A stretch of DNA of 64,000 nucleotides from Siphonodentalium dalli. Lineage: Eukaryota; Mollusca; Scaphopoda; Gadilida; Siphonodentaliidae. Each line of letters begins with the position of its first letter. Positions within the stretch are counted from its first letter, which is position 1. The stretch lies in assembly GCA_032622095.1 (NCBI GenBank), contig CP136061.1, positions 1,302,001-1,366,000 of the forward strand, written 5' to 3'. Below are positions 46,383 to 56,999 of this stretch, piece after piece. The notes under the pieces are model-generated. The model made no database searches and had not been told where the DNA came from. It saw nothing but the letters and a program-made list of their open reading frames with translations. The position numbers were made by a program, and so were the translations under genes.

Positions 46383-47259
46383 TCACTGCTGATGACTGGT
46401 CAGTTGTTACAAGTGAGCTGACAATGATTAGATCACAAGATCAAATGGACCAACTGATTAAAACAACATTCGCTTTCAAAACAAACTCACACCTTCACTG
46501 TGAATGCCATGAGTAACAATCACTTTATTGCATCTTAACTGTGAATGCCCATAATAACCATCACTTTATTGACTTTATTAACAATAAATATTCATAGAAA
46601 TATATAAGATACAAATAAGAAATTAAAATAGTGACCTTCAGTTTTATAGATTGACAACATATTTTTTTTCATTTTTTTTTATTAAGTCGGGTTGAAACAA
46701 ATCTAAAACATTTTTGAAGCAATAACATAAATAAAACCAATATTCTGTTATCAATGTTCTATTCTACTAATATATTTAATAAATATAACCAAGGTCCCAG
46801 TTAGCCAAAGGTCCCAGTTAGCCAAGGTCCCAATTGGTCATGGTCCCAGTTAGCCAAGGTCCCAGTTAGCCCAATGTCCCAGTTAGCCAAGGTCCCAGTT
46901 AGCCAAGGTCCCAGTTAGCCCAATGTCCCAGTTAGCCAAGGTCCCAGTTAGCTGACATTCCTAAAAGACAAGCTTGGCCGTTTTCAAATTTTTAAAAAGC
47001 CTTTTAAACGCTATTTTCGGGTGAATTATGCGGGAATAGCACCAGTTAATTACTTTTATGGCCCATTTTCGTAAATTAATCGACAATAGTGGCAGTAATG
47101 TCCCCGATTGGTTGGTTAATAGGGGGCGTGGTCACAAAATCAAAACATCGTCTTTTTACGCAGAGTTCTTGTCTGTTTTTGGTCGATTTCTCTTTTTAAA
47201 CATCAGTTGGACTAAGTTTTTTATTCGAAACATGTTGAATGGTTATCATTTATCACTCC

Positions 47260-48320
47260 CATTGTCAAGCTTGGCGGTTTTGAACATTATATGCGAAGAT
47301 TTTTTTAAATTTAGATGACCGACCACCGAACCGCCAAGCTCGAATTTTAAATCAAAATATTAAGCTGAATTTTCGCCGATTTCTCGTTTCTAAAACACGT
47401 TCCATCTAGTTTTTATGTAAAAACGTGTAAAATGATTATCATTCTTCACAAATATAATCGGGCTTGGTGGTTTTGAACATTATATACGAAGAAGTTTTGA
47501 CATTTTGATGACCGACCACCGAACCGCCAAGCTCGAATTTTAAATCAAAATATTAAGCTGAATTTTCGCCGATTTCTCGTTTCTAAAACACGTTCCAGCT
47601 AGTTTTCATGTAAAAACGTGTAAAATGATTATCCTTCTTCACAAATATAATCCAGCTTGGCGGTTTTGAATTTTTTATATTAAGAATTTTTCACATTTTG
47701 ATGACCGTTGGCTGGTTAATAGGGGGTGTGTTATCCGAATGAAAACCTCGCTTTTTTGCGCAGATTTCTTGCCGATTTCTCTTTTTAAACACCATTTGCA
47801 CATAGTTTGCATCATAAAACACGTTGAATGATTATCATTTATCACCCTCATAGTCGAGCTTGGCGGTTTTGAACAATGAATACTGAGAATTTTCGACATG
47901 TGACCGACCACCGAACCGCCAAGCTCGAATTTAAAATCAAAATATGAAGCTGAATTTCCGTCGATTTCTCGTTTCTAAAACACGTTCCAGCTAGTTTTTA
48001 TGCAAAAACATTTAAAATGATTATCATTCGTCACAAATATACTCGAGCTTGGCGGTTTTGAATTTTTTATATTAAGAATTTTTGACATTTTGATGACCTT
48101 CACCGAACCGCCAAGCTCGAATTTTAAATCAAAATATGAAGCTGAATTTCCGAAGATTTCTCGTTTCTAAAACATGTCCCAGCTATTTTTCATGTACAAA
48201 CATGTAAAATGGTTATCATTCTTCACATATATACTCGAGCTTGGTAGTTTTTTACATTATGTACTTAGAATTTTCGACTTTTATATGACCGTTTACCGAA
48301 CCGCCAAGCCAAGGCAAAAT
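47260..48320. repeat. 193-bp satellite, left array (6 units)
   Basis: Units start near 47268, 47463, 47654, 47858, 48049 and 48239 (spacing 190-204 bp). Each holds GAGCTTGGCGGTTTTGAA, CCGACCACCGAACCGCCAAG, GCTGAATTTTCGCCGATTTC and TCTCGTTTCTAAAACACGTT. The pair CTTGGCGGTT and AACCGCCAAG makes each unit partly self-complementary. The units are more diverged than those of the right array. Confidence 0.9.
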
Positions 48321-48579
48321 GATACCCAGACCAAACCGAGGCAAAATGATACCCACCAAATATTGTCAACGTGTACCCACCCATTAATGATCGTCCATGC
48401 AACTAATCAAACTCGTTCAATTATGTTATATTCTTGTTTCGATGTAGCATTGTGATTTAAATGTCACGTATATATAAGATAAGATAGTCGTGTTTGGAAT
48501 GATCACAATAATGATATACATGAATTCCAGAGGGCAAACTGTAATATTATTTAATTCTACATCCACATCAAATTATTAT

Positions 48580-49500
48580 TATTATTATATATTACTCACC
48601 ATTGCCACTATCTTTCTGGAACTGATGTTGTTCGCTCACCAACGGGAATTTATAGCAAGAAGGCGTGTCTAAATCAACTCAAACGAAACCCACACCGTCG
48701 CACGTGCGTGTCGTCGTTAACACTTCGCATGATCGGCGGCATGTACACAAAAGTGACGAGTGTTCTGCGGGGAAGCAACAAAAAAACAACCCTATCAAAA
48801 CAGCGGCACATAGACGTGTCACTGAATAAACAGTTCCACCACTTCACTTACAAATGCACTGTATATGGTGTGTTTATGAGCGATAACAGTTTGTCCGATT
48901 TAGTAAGCGTCATGAATTGGTTTTAAAGCAATTGCTAGTCAATTGAGCTGTGTCAAAAAAACTAAAACAAATCATGAGTTGGGGTTCAGATTCCCACGTT
49001 GAACCAACGCGTTTAGTTTGATAATTCTGACAGAGGGTATGGATCTATTCTGTAACGGAATATTCGTGTCGATTATAATTCACTTCATCCTGGTGAGTAA
49101 ACTACTCGAATTGCAACTAACCGGTTCTTGGCTAATCAGTGATATATATAAAATAAATGAAACCTAAATTAATGGGGACTGATGAAAGAAAACTCAAGAA
49201 AGCTAAGAAAAATAAACATTATCTCAAGCCTTTCCCATCTGATCGATACCGCTCCCTCACTTATCGGGGAAGTGGCATGTCGCGAAAGAGGAAAAGACTT
49301 CATATAAGCCATCGGGCTTGTTGTCTGGTCCTCATTTCCATACATTATCTTTTCTATTTTGCATATTAATTATGTATCACCTGTACACGTGCATATTATG
49401 TTATGTTGGAAATAAAAATATATTTACACTAAAAAGAAAGAAAAAATGACGTCTCAGGCCCTTTCAAATCCTCCTGGGTCAAATCCCCCCCCCCAAAAAA
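48580..49500. other. Central region of the foldback element
   Basis: This part is not inverted-repeat. The frames at 48708-48926 and 49157-49369 are short and basic (DERKLKKAKKNKHYLK in the latter) with no domain I know. I give no gene call. Confidence 0.4.
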
Positions 49501-49774
49501 ACAAATAATAATACTATTAATTTAATGTGGATGGAGAATTAAATTATATTACAGTTTGCCCTCTGGAATTCATGTATATTATCATTGTGACCGTTCCACA
49601 CACGACTAACTTATTTTATATATACCTGCCATTTAAATCACAATGCTACATCGAAACAAGAATATAACATAATTGAACAAGTTTGATTAGTTGCATGGAC
49701 GATCATTAATGGGTACACGTTGACAATATTTGGTGGGTATCATTTTGCCTCGGTTTGGTCTGGGTATCATTTTG

Positions 49775-51010
49775 CATTGGCTTGGCGGTTCGGTGAGCGG
49801 TCATCTAAAAGTCAAAAATTCTTCGTATATAATGTCCAAAACCGCCAAGCTCGAGTATATTTGTGAAGAATGATAATCATTTTACACGTTTTTACATAAA
49901 AACTAGCTGAAACGTGTTTTAGAAACGAGAAATCGGCGAAAATTCAGCTTAATATTTTGATTTAAAATTCGAGCTTGGCGGTTCGGTGGTCGGTCATCAA
50001 AATGTCAAAAATTCTTTGTATATAATGTTTAAAACCGCCAAGCCCGATTATATTTGTGAAGAATGATAATCATTTTACACGTTTTTACATAAAAACTAGA
50101 TGGAACGTGTTTTAGAAACGAGAAATCGGCGAAAATTCAGCTTAATATTTTGATTTTTTATTCGAGCTTGGCGGTTCGGTGGTCGGTCATCTAAAAGTCA
50201 AAAATTCTTTGTATATAATGTTCAAAACCGCCAAGCCCGATTATATTTGTGAAGAATGATAATCATTTTACACGTTTTTACATAAAAACTGGATGGAACG
50301 TGTTTTAGAAACGAGAAATCGGCGAAAATTCAGCTTAATATTTTTATTTAAAATTCGAGCTTGGCGGTTCGGTGGTCGGTCATCTAAAAGTCAAAAATTC
50401 TTTGTATATAATGTTCAAAACCGCCAAGCCCGATTATATTTGTGAAGAATGATAATCATTTTACACGTTTTTACATAAAAACTAGATGGAACGTGTTTTA
50501 GAAACGAGAAATCGGCGAAAATTCAGCTTAATATTTTGATTTTTTATTCGAGCTTGGCGGTTCGGTGGTCGGTCATCTAAAAGTCAAAAATTCTTTGTAT
50601 ATAATGTTCAAAACCGCCAAGCCCGATTATATTTGTGAAGAATGATAATCGTTTTACACGTTTTTACATAAAAACTGGATGGAACGTGTTTTAGAAACGA
50701 GAAATCGGCGAAAATTCAGCTTAATATTTTGATTTAAAATTCGAGCTTGGCGGTTCGGTGGTCGGTCATCTAAAAGTCAAAAATTCTTTGTATATAATGT
50801 TCAAAACCGCCAAGCCCGATTATATTTGTGAAGAATGATAATCATTTTACACGTTTTTACATAAAAACTAGATGAAACGTGTTTTAGAAACGAGAAATCG
50901 GCGAAAATTCAGCTTAATATTTTGATTTAAAATTCGAGTTTGGCGGTTTGGTGGTCGGTCATCTAAAAGTAAAAAATTCTTCGCATATAATGTTCAAAAC
51001 CGCCAAGCTC
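49775..51010. repeat. 193-bp satellite, right array (7 units, inverted)
   Basis: Units start near 49780, 49973, 50166, 50359, 50552, 50744 and 50939, a regular spacing of 192-195 bp. They are the reverse complement of the left array. Neighbouring units are almost identical, differing in a few bases such as TTTAAAATTCGAGC against TTTTTTATTCGAGC, so this array has been homogenised or expanded recently. Confidence 0.93.
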
Positions 51011-51145
51011 GACTATGATAGTGATAACCATTCAAGATGTTTCGAATAAAAAACTTAGTCCAACTGATGTTTAAAAAGAGAAATCGACCACAAACCGACA
51101 AGAAATCTGCGTAAAAAGACGATGTTTTGATTTTGTGACCACGCC

Positions 51146-51250
51146 TGAGCTTTGATGGGTGACTTCCTCGACTCGAATCAAATATTTTTGACCCCCGAAG
51201 CCATTGAAATAGTAATTGAGAAGAGTTTTATCGGATTTAGTACCTTTAAC
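51146..51250. mobile_element. TTAA-type MITE, copy 9, truncated
   Basis: Only the last 105 bp are present, from TGAGCTTTGATGGGTGACTT to GGATTTAGTACCTTTAA. It is joined at its broken end to the foldback element. The sequence equals the end of copy 8. Confidence 0.85.
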
Positions 51251-51695
51251 TCCTATTAACAAATTATCACCTCTTGTTTTCATTGGTTTGGATGGGTAGG
51301 GAGCTAGCCTGACTTCTTTATCAAAATGGCTGACTCGCAATAGTATTACCTTCTGTTTTGGTTGGAGCGACTCGTGATAGCATTATATTAACTTCTTTAT
51401 ATATTAGTTGGGACTACTCGCGATATAATTATTGGGACAGGGATGCTGATAATATGAAAATAGGGTTTTTCCCCTAATTTAAGTCAATAAGTAAACAATA
51501 CGAGAGAGTGGCTAAAATGGGACCTTGGCTAACTGGGACCTCAAGTCAGGCTAACTGGGACCTTGGCTAACTGGGACCTTCTGGCTAACTGGGACCTTGG
51601 CTAACTGGGACCTTCAGATATATTATTAATCATTTCATTAAAATCAATTTTTATTAAGTCATGAGAAAGTTAAAAACAAATGAAATGTTAACATT

Positions 51696-51974
51696 TTAGA
51701 TAAATAACATTAAACAAAACAGTAAAAACACAATAAAAACACTATACAAGTCTGCTGGTTTTGCAGTTCTGTGTAGCACGATGGAGGCTGTAGCACTGTA
51801 TCTGCATGTATATACCCATACTGGTATTCTGTATTTACTCTCTGTCACCCATGTCACGCATGTCTGGTTCTTCAACTGGTGAGAATACCTGAGTGCATTC
51901 TCTGTCACGCCTGTCTGGTTCTGTAACTGGTGCGAATAACTGAGCGTATTCTCGTTGAAGGAAGGTGTGTTAAC
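51696..51974 (-). pseudogene. MULE-element second exon, uninterrupted
   Basis: After an acceptor (TTATTTTCAG on the minus strand) the frame reads VNTPSFNENTLSYSHQLQNQ, TGVTENALRYSHQLKNQTC, VTWVTESKYRIPVWVYT and on to a stop at 51696 (92 residues). The join to the first exon is in phase 0 (DYKK|VNTPSF). It does not resemble the rest of a MULE DDE domain, so the gene may be chimeric or truncated. The 111-bp retrotransposon target is 51883-51993, crossing the acceptor. Confidence 0.6.
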
Positions 51975-52193
51975 CTGAAAATAAATTATAGTTGATTTGA
52001 AATTTTGACATTTAGTTCTGCTCTTTATTAATTATGCTTCATTATTTATTTATTATTTTGTAAATTTGTAAATCAATAACAATAAATATTTCAATTCATT
52101 TGTATTTTTAAATGAATTATAATAAATATTTAAATTCATTCATTTTTTTTTTATTATTTGATTTTTATTTATTTGATTTAAAATATAGCTTAC

Positions 52194-52403
52194 CTTCTTG
52201 TAGTCAAGCTTGGTCTTTCTAGACATTAAAATGAAGCACAACGGTAGCTGCTTCAAGTTGGGACCATATCTCACAAAGGCATGGATAGATAACAGTTGAC
52301 TGAAAGGCTTGTCCACAACATAAAAAGTTCCGTCTATGTACCATGCCTTGGGACTTGCCAGGGTCTCAAGCTGTCCATATGTTGTCTTTACTGTTAAATA
52401 CAC
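52194..52403 (-). pseudogene. MULE transposase exon fragment, copy 2
   Basis: Same as 46173-46382 with two differences, LASPKAW and [12 protein letters not shown]. It keeps the consensus DGTF. It ends at the same GTAAGC donor, and the intron to 51974 is again 219 bp. Confidence 0.8.
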
Positions 52404-53132
52404 TCACTGCTGATGACTGGTCAGTTGTTACAAGTGAGCTGACAATGATTAGATCACAAGATCAAATGGACCAACTGATTAAAACAACATTCGCTTTCAA
52501 AACAAACTCACACCTTCACTGCGAATGCCATGAGTAACAATCACTTTATTGCATCTTAACTGTGAATGCCCATAATAACCATCACTTTATTGACTTTATT
52601 AACAATAAATATTCATAGAAATATATAAGATACAAATAAGAAATTAAAATAGTGACCTTCTCAGTTTTATAGATTGACAATATATTTTTTTTCATTTTTT
52701 TTTATTAAGTCGGGTTGAAACAAATCTAAAACATTTTTGAAGCAATAACATAAATAAAACCAATATACTGTTATCAATGTTCTATTCTACTAATATATTT
52801 TATAAATATAACCAAGGTCCCAGTTAGCCAAAGGTCCCAGTTAGCCAACGTCCCAGTTGGTCATGGTCCCAGTTAGCCAAGGTCCCAGTTAGCCCAAGGT
52901 CCCAGTTAGCCAAGGTCCCAGTTAGCTGACATTCCTAAAAGACAAGCTTGGCGTTTTCAAATTTTTAAAAAGCCATTTAAACGCAGTTTTCGGGTGAATT
53001 ATGCGGGAATAGCACCAGTTAATTACTTTTATGGCCCATTTTCGTAAATTAATCGACAATAGTGGCAGTAATGTCGCCGATTGGTTGGTTAATAGGGGGC
53101 GTGGTCACCAAATCAAAACATCGTCTTTTTAC

Positions 53133-53403
53133 CGGTACGTATAAAAACCGAACACAACCAAACACAACCGAACATAACCGAACATAACCGAACACAAGTC
53201 CAAATAATGGGAAATGTAACGAGTAAAGTTGATAGGCATGTGTATTCATGTTCACACTATTACTATACGAAGTTTTTATGGAGTTCGGTCCAATAATAAG
53301 TGTTTTATTCGATATTTTGTAAAACGCTTTCTGTGTTCGGCATAGAAAAGCCGAACACAAATTTAACTTCTGTCGTGGATTAGTCTAACGGTTGTCTAGC
53401 TAG
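53133..53403. other. Short junction region with 10-bp repeats
   Basis: Contains about six units of AACCGAACAC or AACCGAACAT at 53145-53196 and a small hairpin TGTGTTCGGC...GCCGAACACA at 53333-53358. The latter ends just before the plus-strand reverse transcriptase remnant. Confidence 0.55.
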
Positions 53404-54319
53404 GTGATAACCAAACTTTATTATATACTCGGGAAACTATTCTCTTCAATGTTAGACCATGAGTTTATACCCAATGATATGAAGATCGGAGTAATAGTCC
53501 CAATTTATAAAGGCGATCCAAAGCCTATTGACAACCCAGATAGTTACAGGGCAGTTACTTTGTTACCAGTTATTTATAAGCTCTTTGAATCAGTTATTCT
53601 GGAAAGGTTTTTACAATCTGAACTATTCTCAAAATTTCCAAACTACCTTCAAAATGGCTTCCAGAAGGGTATCGGGTGTAGTGTTACCTCTTTTCTTTTA
53701 CAGGAAAGTGTTGAATTCGGACACAGCAATAACTCTACGGTATACGCCGCCTTTCTAGATTCACAAAAGGCGTTTGATCGTGTGTGGCACGATGGTCTAA
53801 TATATAAGTTACATGGAAAAGGTATCGGTGGACGTATACTGAGAGTTATTGCTAGCATGTACACTGACATCAAGAGTGTAATAAGGTGCTATAATATTCA
53901 CTCTGATCAATTCTGTGTAGAACAAGGAACCAGGCAAGGGAGCATCATGTCACCTTTCCTGTACTTGCTCTACATCGACGATCTCCTTAATACGCTTTCT
54001 GAAGCACCTGAAGGTCTTCACGTAGACTCTGTATCATGTGCCTGTCCCACAACTGCCGATGATGTGTGCATATTGTCATTTTCCGAGGGAGGCTTAAAGA
54101 AGCTCCTCACCATATGTCACAACTACAGCATCACCTGGAAATTTGAGTATTCGGTTACAAAAAGCCAAGTAGTAGTCTTTGATCACAAACGAACTAACAA
54201 AAATAAATGTATCAACACAAAGTGGATTCTTGGTGAGAATAACTTAGCAGAAGTGGAGAGTTTAGTGCACCTCGGAATACCACAAAGCCGCAGATCAGAT
54301 CGTAAAACGAACATTGATA
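53404..54319 (+). pseudogene. Reverse transcriptase domain of a second non-LTR element, truncated at both ends
   Basis: An uninterrupted frame reads LYYILGKLFSSMLDHEFIPN, DSYRAVTLLPVIYKLFESVI, FLQSELFSKFPNYLQNGFQK, AAFLDSQKAFDRVWHDGLIY (motif A), EQGTRQGSIMSPFLYLLYID (motif B) and CPTTADDVCILSF (motif C, DD present), to LVHLGIPQSRR. It has the same architecture as the A/B element RT but only a limited match, so it is a different element of a related clade. The endonuclease and the C-terminal part are missing. At 54319/54320 it is cut and joined to MULE-element sequence (GTATATACCCATACTGG). The absence of stops over 300 codons indicates fairly recent arrival. Confidence 0.88.
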
Positions 54320-54503
54320 GGTATATACCCATACTGGTATGCTGTATTTGCTCTCTGTCACCCATGTCACGCATGTCTGGTTCTTCAACTGGTGAGAATA
54401 CCTGAGTGCATTCTCTGTCACGCCTGTCTGGTTCTGTAACTGGTGCGAATAACTGAGCGTATTCTCGTTGAAGGAAGGTGTGTTAACCTGAAAATAAATT
54501 ATA
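54320..54503 (-). other. MULE-element flank and 111-bp target duplication, copy B 3' side
   Basis: Bases 54320-54392 are the last 73 bp of MULE exon sequence before the target. Bases 54393-54503 are the 111-bp duplicated target, from TGAGAATACCTGAGTG to AAATAAATTATA, identical to both copies flanking element A. The 5'-side partner starts at 63933 and is cut by the window end. Confidence 0.9.
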
Positions 54504-55247
54504 TATATATATTCTTTATTTCCTCCATTCATGGAGATATTTAGAGAATGCATACAATTAATATAAATTATAAGAACATAAACAGGTAACAAAAGTCAAC
54601 ATATTTACAGTCATCATCTAAGTGGTGAACATGAGAATTACATACATGATTTCCATTTGCAACAACCATACACATAGAAGCATTCATACTAACAGACACA
54701 CATCTATAACATTGGAGAATTACATGCATGACTTCCATTTATAACAAACAAACTCCCAGAAGCATTCATACTAACAGACACACACAAAACATTGGCGAAT
54801 TACATGCATGAAGTATTCATACTAACAGACACACATTCGTTATATGTATAGACAGAGACAGACGACCAGAATGGCAATGTAGCGTTATCGTGTAATGGAA
54901 TGAACATATGGTCAAATATCTAATTGGCTCTCCACGACAGGCTAAATGTGATGTGTTATTATACGGTTATATAGATCTTTATATATAAAGAACTGGGACC
55001 AGAGAAATAGCATACTCCGAGACGACCAAGCCGGAGTTGGACCCAAATCGGGGATCTCTCTCTCTGGAAGACCCACAAACGCCAATGCCTTTGTGCAGTC
55101 TTACCGACTCGGAGCCAACCATTTCCCCAGCACCACTCAAGTATATATATTTACTCATTTGTCGTGTCTTCGGATTCTATGGATTCTATGAGTTATGTAT
55201 AGCATTATGTCATTACTAGCGTATACTATAAATTGTTTAACTACAAT

Positions 55248-55987
55248 TCAAACAGAGAGGCAATGATATTCTTCCCATAGTTTACAAGTGCAATTAATTA
55301 TGAAATTTGCAAAGTCGTTGATATCTTCGACATAAGAGGCAATTTCTTCAAATTTTGCCGTCAAGAAGAATAATAATTTATCTTCATCTGAAAGAGAATC
55401 AAAGCGTATGTAAATTTGAACTCCATATCTACACAAAACAGAAAATTCTATTTCGTCACGGATACACGTTAATGAGGAACACTGGACTATTGCATGCCGC
55501 ATGTAGCCGGAGTACGCGCGAGAGCAATTTGAACAAATACCTGTATCACACGGAACGCAGGAGAATTGTATAATTTGTGCCATTTTGTAATAAGACAATT
55601 TATTTTCTGGAAACAGGCGGCACAATTTCCACAGATGCGAGACTTCGAACGTGGTCTGAATCTTCGAGAATCGAATTAGGGAGTTATCAGCATGAATTCT
55701 CTCGGACCAGGCCGCGCTCTCAGTCTCATTAATGAGAGCTTTAGTTAATTGTTTCCATTTCTCTTTAGAAGGAAATACTGATTCCTTCAAATACAGACGC
55801 AAGTAGTCTACCAGTTTGTATTTATTCATTGTTACCATGATATCGGAGGAGAAATTTTTACAAGAAGTAGTTGGAGCAAGTGCGTGTTGATAAAGACGGA
55901 AAATGAAAATTTCCTTGGCCGTTTTAATTTGTTCCAGATTACACATTGAACTAAGGAACGATAGTTTTCGTTTATCTATATAGCTCA
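55248..55987 (-). pseudogene. Retrotransposon B ORF2, C-terminal segment
   Basis: The segment begins with MSYIDKRKLSFLSSMCNLEQ at the insertion point and ends EEYHCLSV before a stop at 55248. It includes CVPCDTGICSNCSRAY...HAIVQC, a Cys/His cluster like the terminal zinc motif of related ORF2 proteins. With one TA removed it is in frame with the N-terminal segment ending at 60319, for a total of 1,213 residues. The Met at 55988 is internal, not a genuine start. Confidence 0.9.
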
Positions 55988-56019
55988 TACACTCTTAAAA
56001 AAATAGGTACTTCATAGTA

Positions 56020-56640
56020 CCTACGTAGGTACTAAGCTTTGTCCCAGGGGGAGTACCAACTGTCTGGTACTCTGGGGTACCAAAAGTTTAGGTACTCTGG
56101 AGTACCAAAAGTTTAGGTACTCTGGAGTACCAAAAGTGGTACTCTGGAGTACCAAAAGTGGTACTCTGGAGAACCAAAAGTTTAGGTACTCTGGAGTACC
56201 AAAAGTTTAGGTACTCTGGAGTACCAAAAGTGGCACTCTGGAGTACCAAATGTGGTACTCTGGAGTACCAAAAGTTTAGGTACTCTGGAGTACCAAAAGT
56301 TTAGGTACTCTGGAGTACCAAAAGTGGTACTCTGGAGTACCAAAAGTGGTACTCTGGAGTACCAAATGTTTAGGTACTTACCTTATAAATATTTAGATTC
56401 TATCCGGGCATTGTGCATATAATACCCACTCTGCCTTTATGTCACCGAATTCATGACGCACACGACATGAGGTACCAAGAAATACACACTTTCTTGACAC
56501 ACCCATTATATTATATGAAGTACCGAATATAAAGACAGGTACTCTGAAGTATTTAGGTACTATGCATAGTACCTAGCAATTTGGTACTCCAGAGTACCAA
56601 ACATATAGGTACTAAGTAAAGAACCTGCCCAGATACCAAG
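56020..56640. repeat. Array of GGTACTCTGGAGTACC palindromes
   Basis: About 14 units of GGTACTCTGGAGTACC, joined by AAAAGT or AAAAGTTTA, fill 56070-56375. Looser relatives (TAGTACCTACGTAGGTACTA at 56027, GGTACTCCAGAGTACC at 56570) lie on both sides. Each unit is itself an inverted repeat of 7 bp with a 2-bp centre. Confidence 0.9.
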
Positions 56641-56999
56641 CACTCGAAATTACGAAACATGGCCGACGGAAAATTTAACAATGTGGCAATTTAGATTCCG
56701 AATGAAGCTATGGCGTTTAAACATTGAATAAACTACAAAACCACTCCATTACATAGTGATAATGAAATAATCCGAATTATACATGCATTACTTTTATTAG
56801 TATAGAACCTTGATCGTGATTTTGTACTTAAATCAAAGTTTAAGATCTCGATTTCAGGATTCCCTGTTCCCTGCATGTGTAGTAAAATTGGTCTGAATGT
56901 CCAAAAATAATTTCTTAATTTGTGTGCAATAATATTAAGTAAACATAAATCAAACATCTTGGAACTGGTCTGGATGAAACACCGATCGATCTAGAATAG

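Larger units (their letters stand above)
40288..46955 (-). mobile_element. MULE-like DNA element with tandem-repeat termini, interrupted copy
   Basis: The left end (about 40288-40385) is about six copies of TGGCTAACTGGGACCT. The right end (about 46788-46955) is about nine copies of the reverse complement, AGGTCCCAGTTAGCCA, so the termini are inverted arrays. Inside, on the minus strand, are a Mutator-type transposase exon (46173-46382), a 219-bp intron and a second exon. The second exon is interrupted by the 5.1-kb retrotransposon. Only the first catalytic region of the transposase is left, so the copy is non-autonomous. Exact ends and target duplication could not be fixed. Confidence 0.7.
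39914..47159. repeat. Segmental duplication, copy 1 (with retrotransposon insertion)
   Basis: From TGAGCTTTGATGGGTGAC in MITE copy 8 through the MULE-like element to CATCGTCTTTTTAC, this block is repeated in direct orientation at 51146-53132. Copy 1 is longer only because of the 5.1-kb retrotransposon with its duplicated target, and because of differing numbers of short terminal repeats. Confidence 0.85.
47125..51145. mobile_element. 4-kb foldback element with opposed satellite arrays
   Basis: The ends are inverted: GGCGTGGTCACAAAATCAAA at the left, and its complement TTTGATTTTGTGACCACGCC at the right. Each arm contains an array of about 193-bp units, and beyond the arrays the arms keep pairing, for example ATTCCAGAGGGCAAACTGTA at 48525 against TACAGTTTGCCCTCTGGAAT at 49552. 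The unpaired centre is about 48580-49500 and has no recognisable transposase. It lies between the two copies of the segmental duplication. Confidence 0.85.
51510..52930 (-). mobile_element. MULE-like DNA element, uninterrupted copy
   Basis: About 1.4 kb between terminal arrays of TGGCTAACTGGGACCT (about six copies, 51510-51615) and the inverse AGGTCCCAGTTAGCCA (about seven copies, 52813-52927). It contains both transposase-derived exons and preserves the target of the retrotransposon unfilled. The count of terminal units differs from copy 1, as expected for slippage-prone arrays. Confidence 0.75.
51146..53132. repeat. Segmental duplication, copy 2 (empty site)
   Basis: Direct repeat of 39914-47159 without the retrotransposon. 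It starts inside the MITE (TGAGCTTTGATGGGTGAC), continues through the MULE-like element and ends at CATCGTCTTTTTAC. It holds a few substitutions, for example AAAAAGTTCCGTC for ACATGTTCCGTC. Confidence 0.87.
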
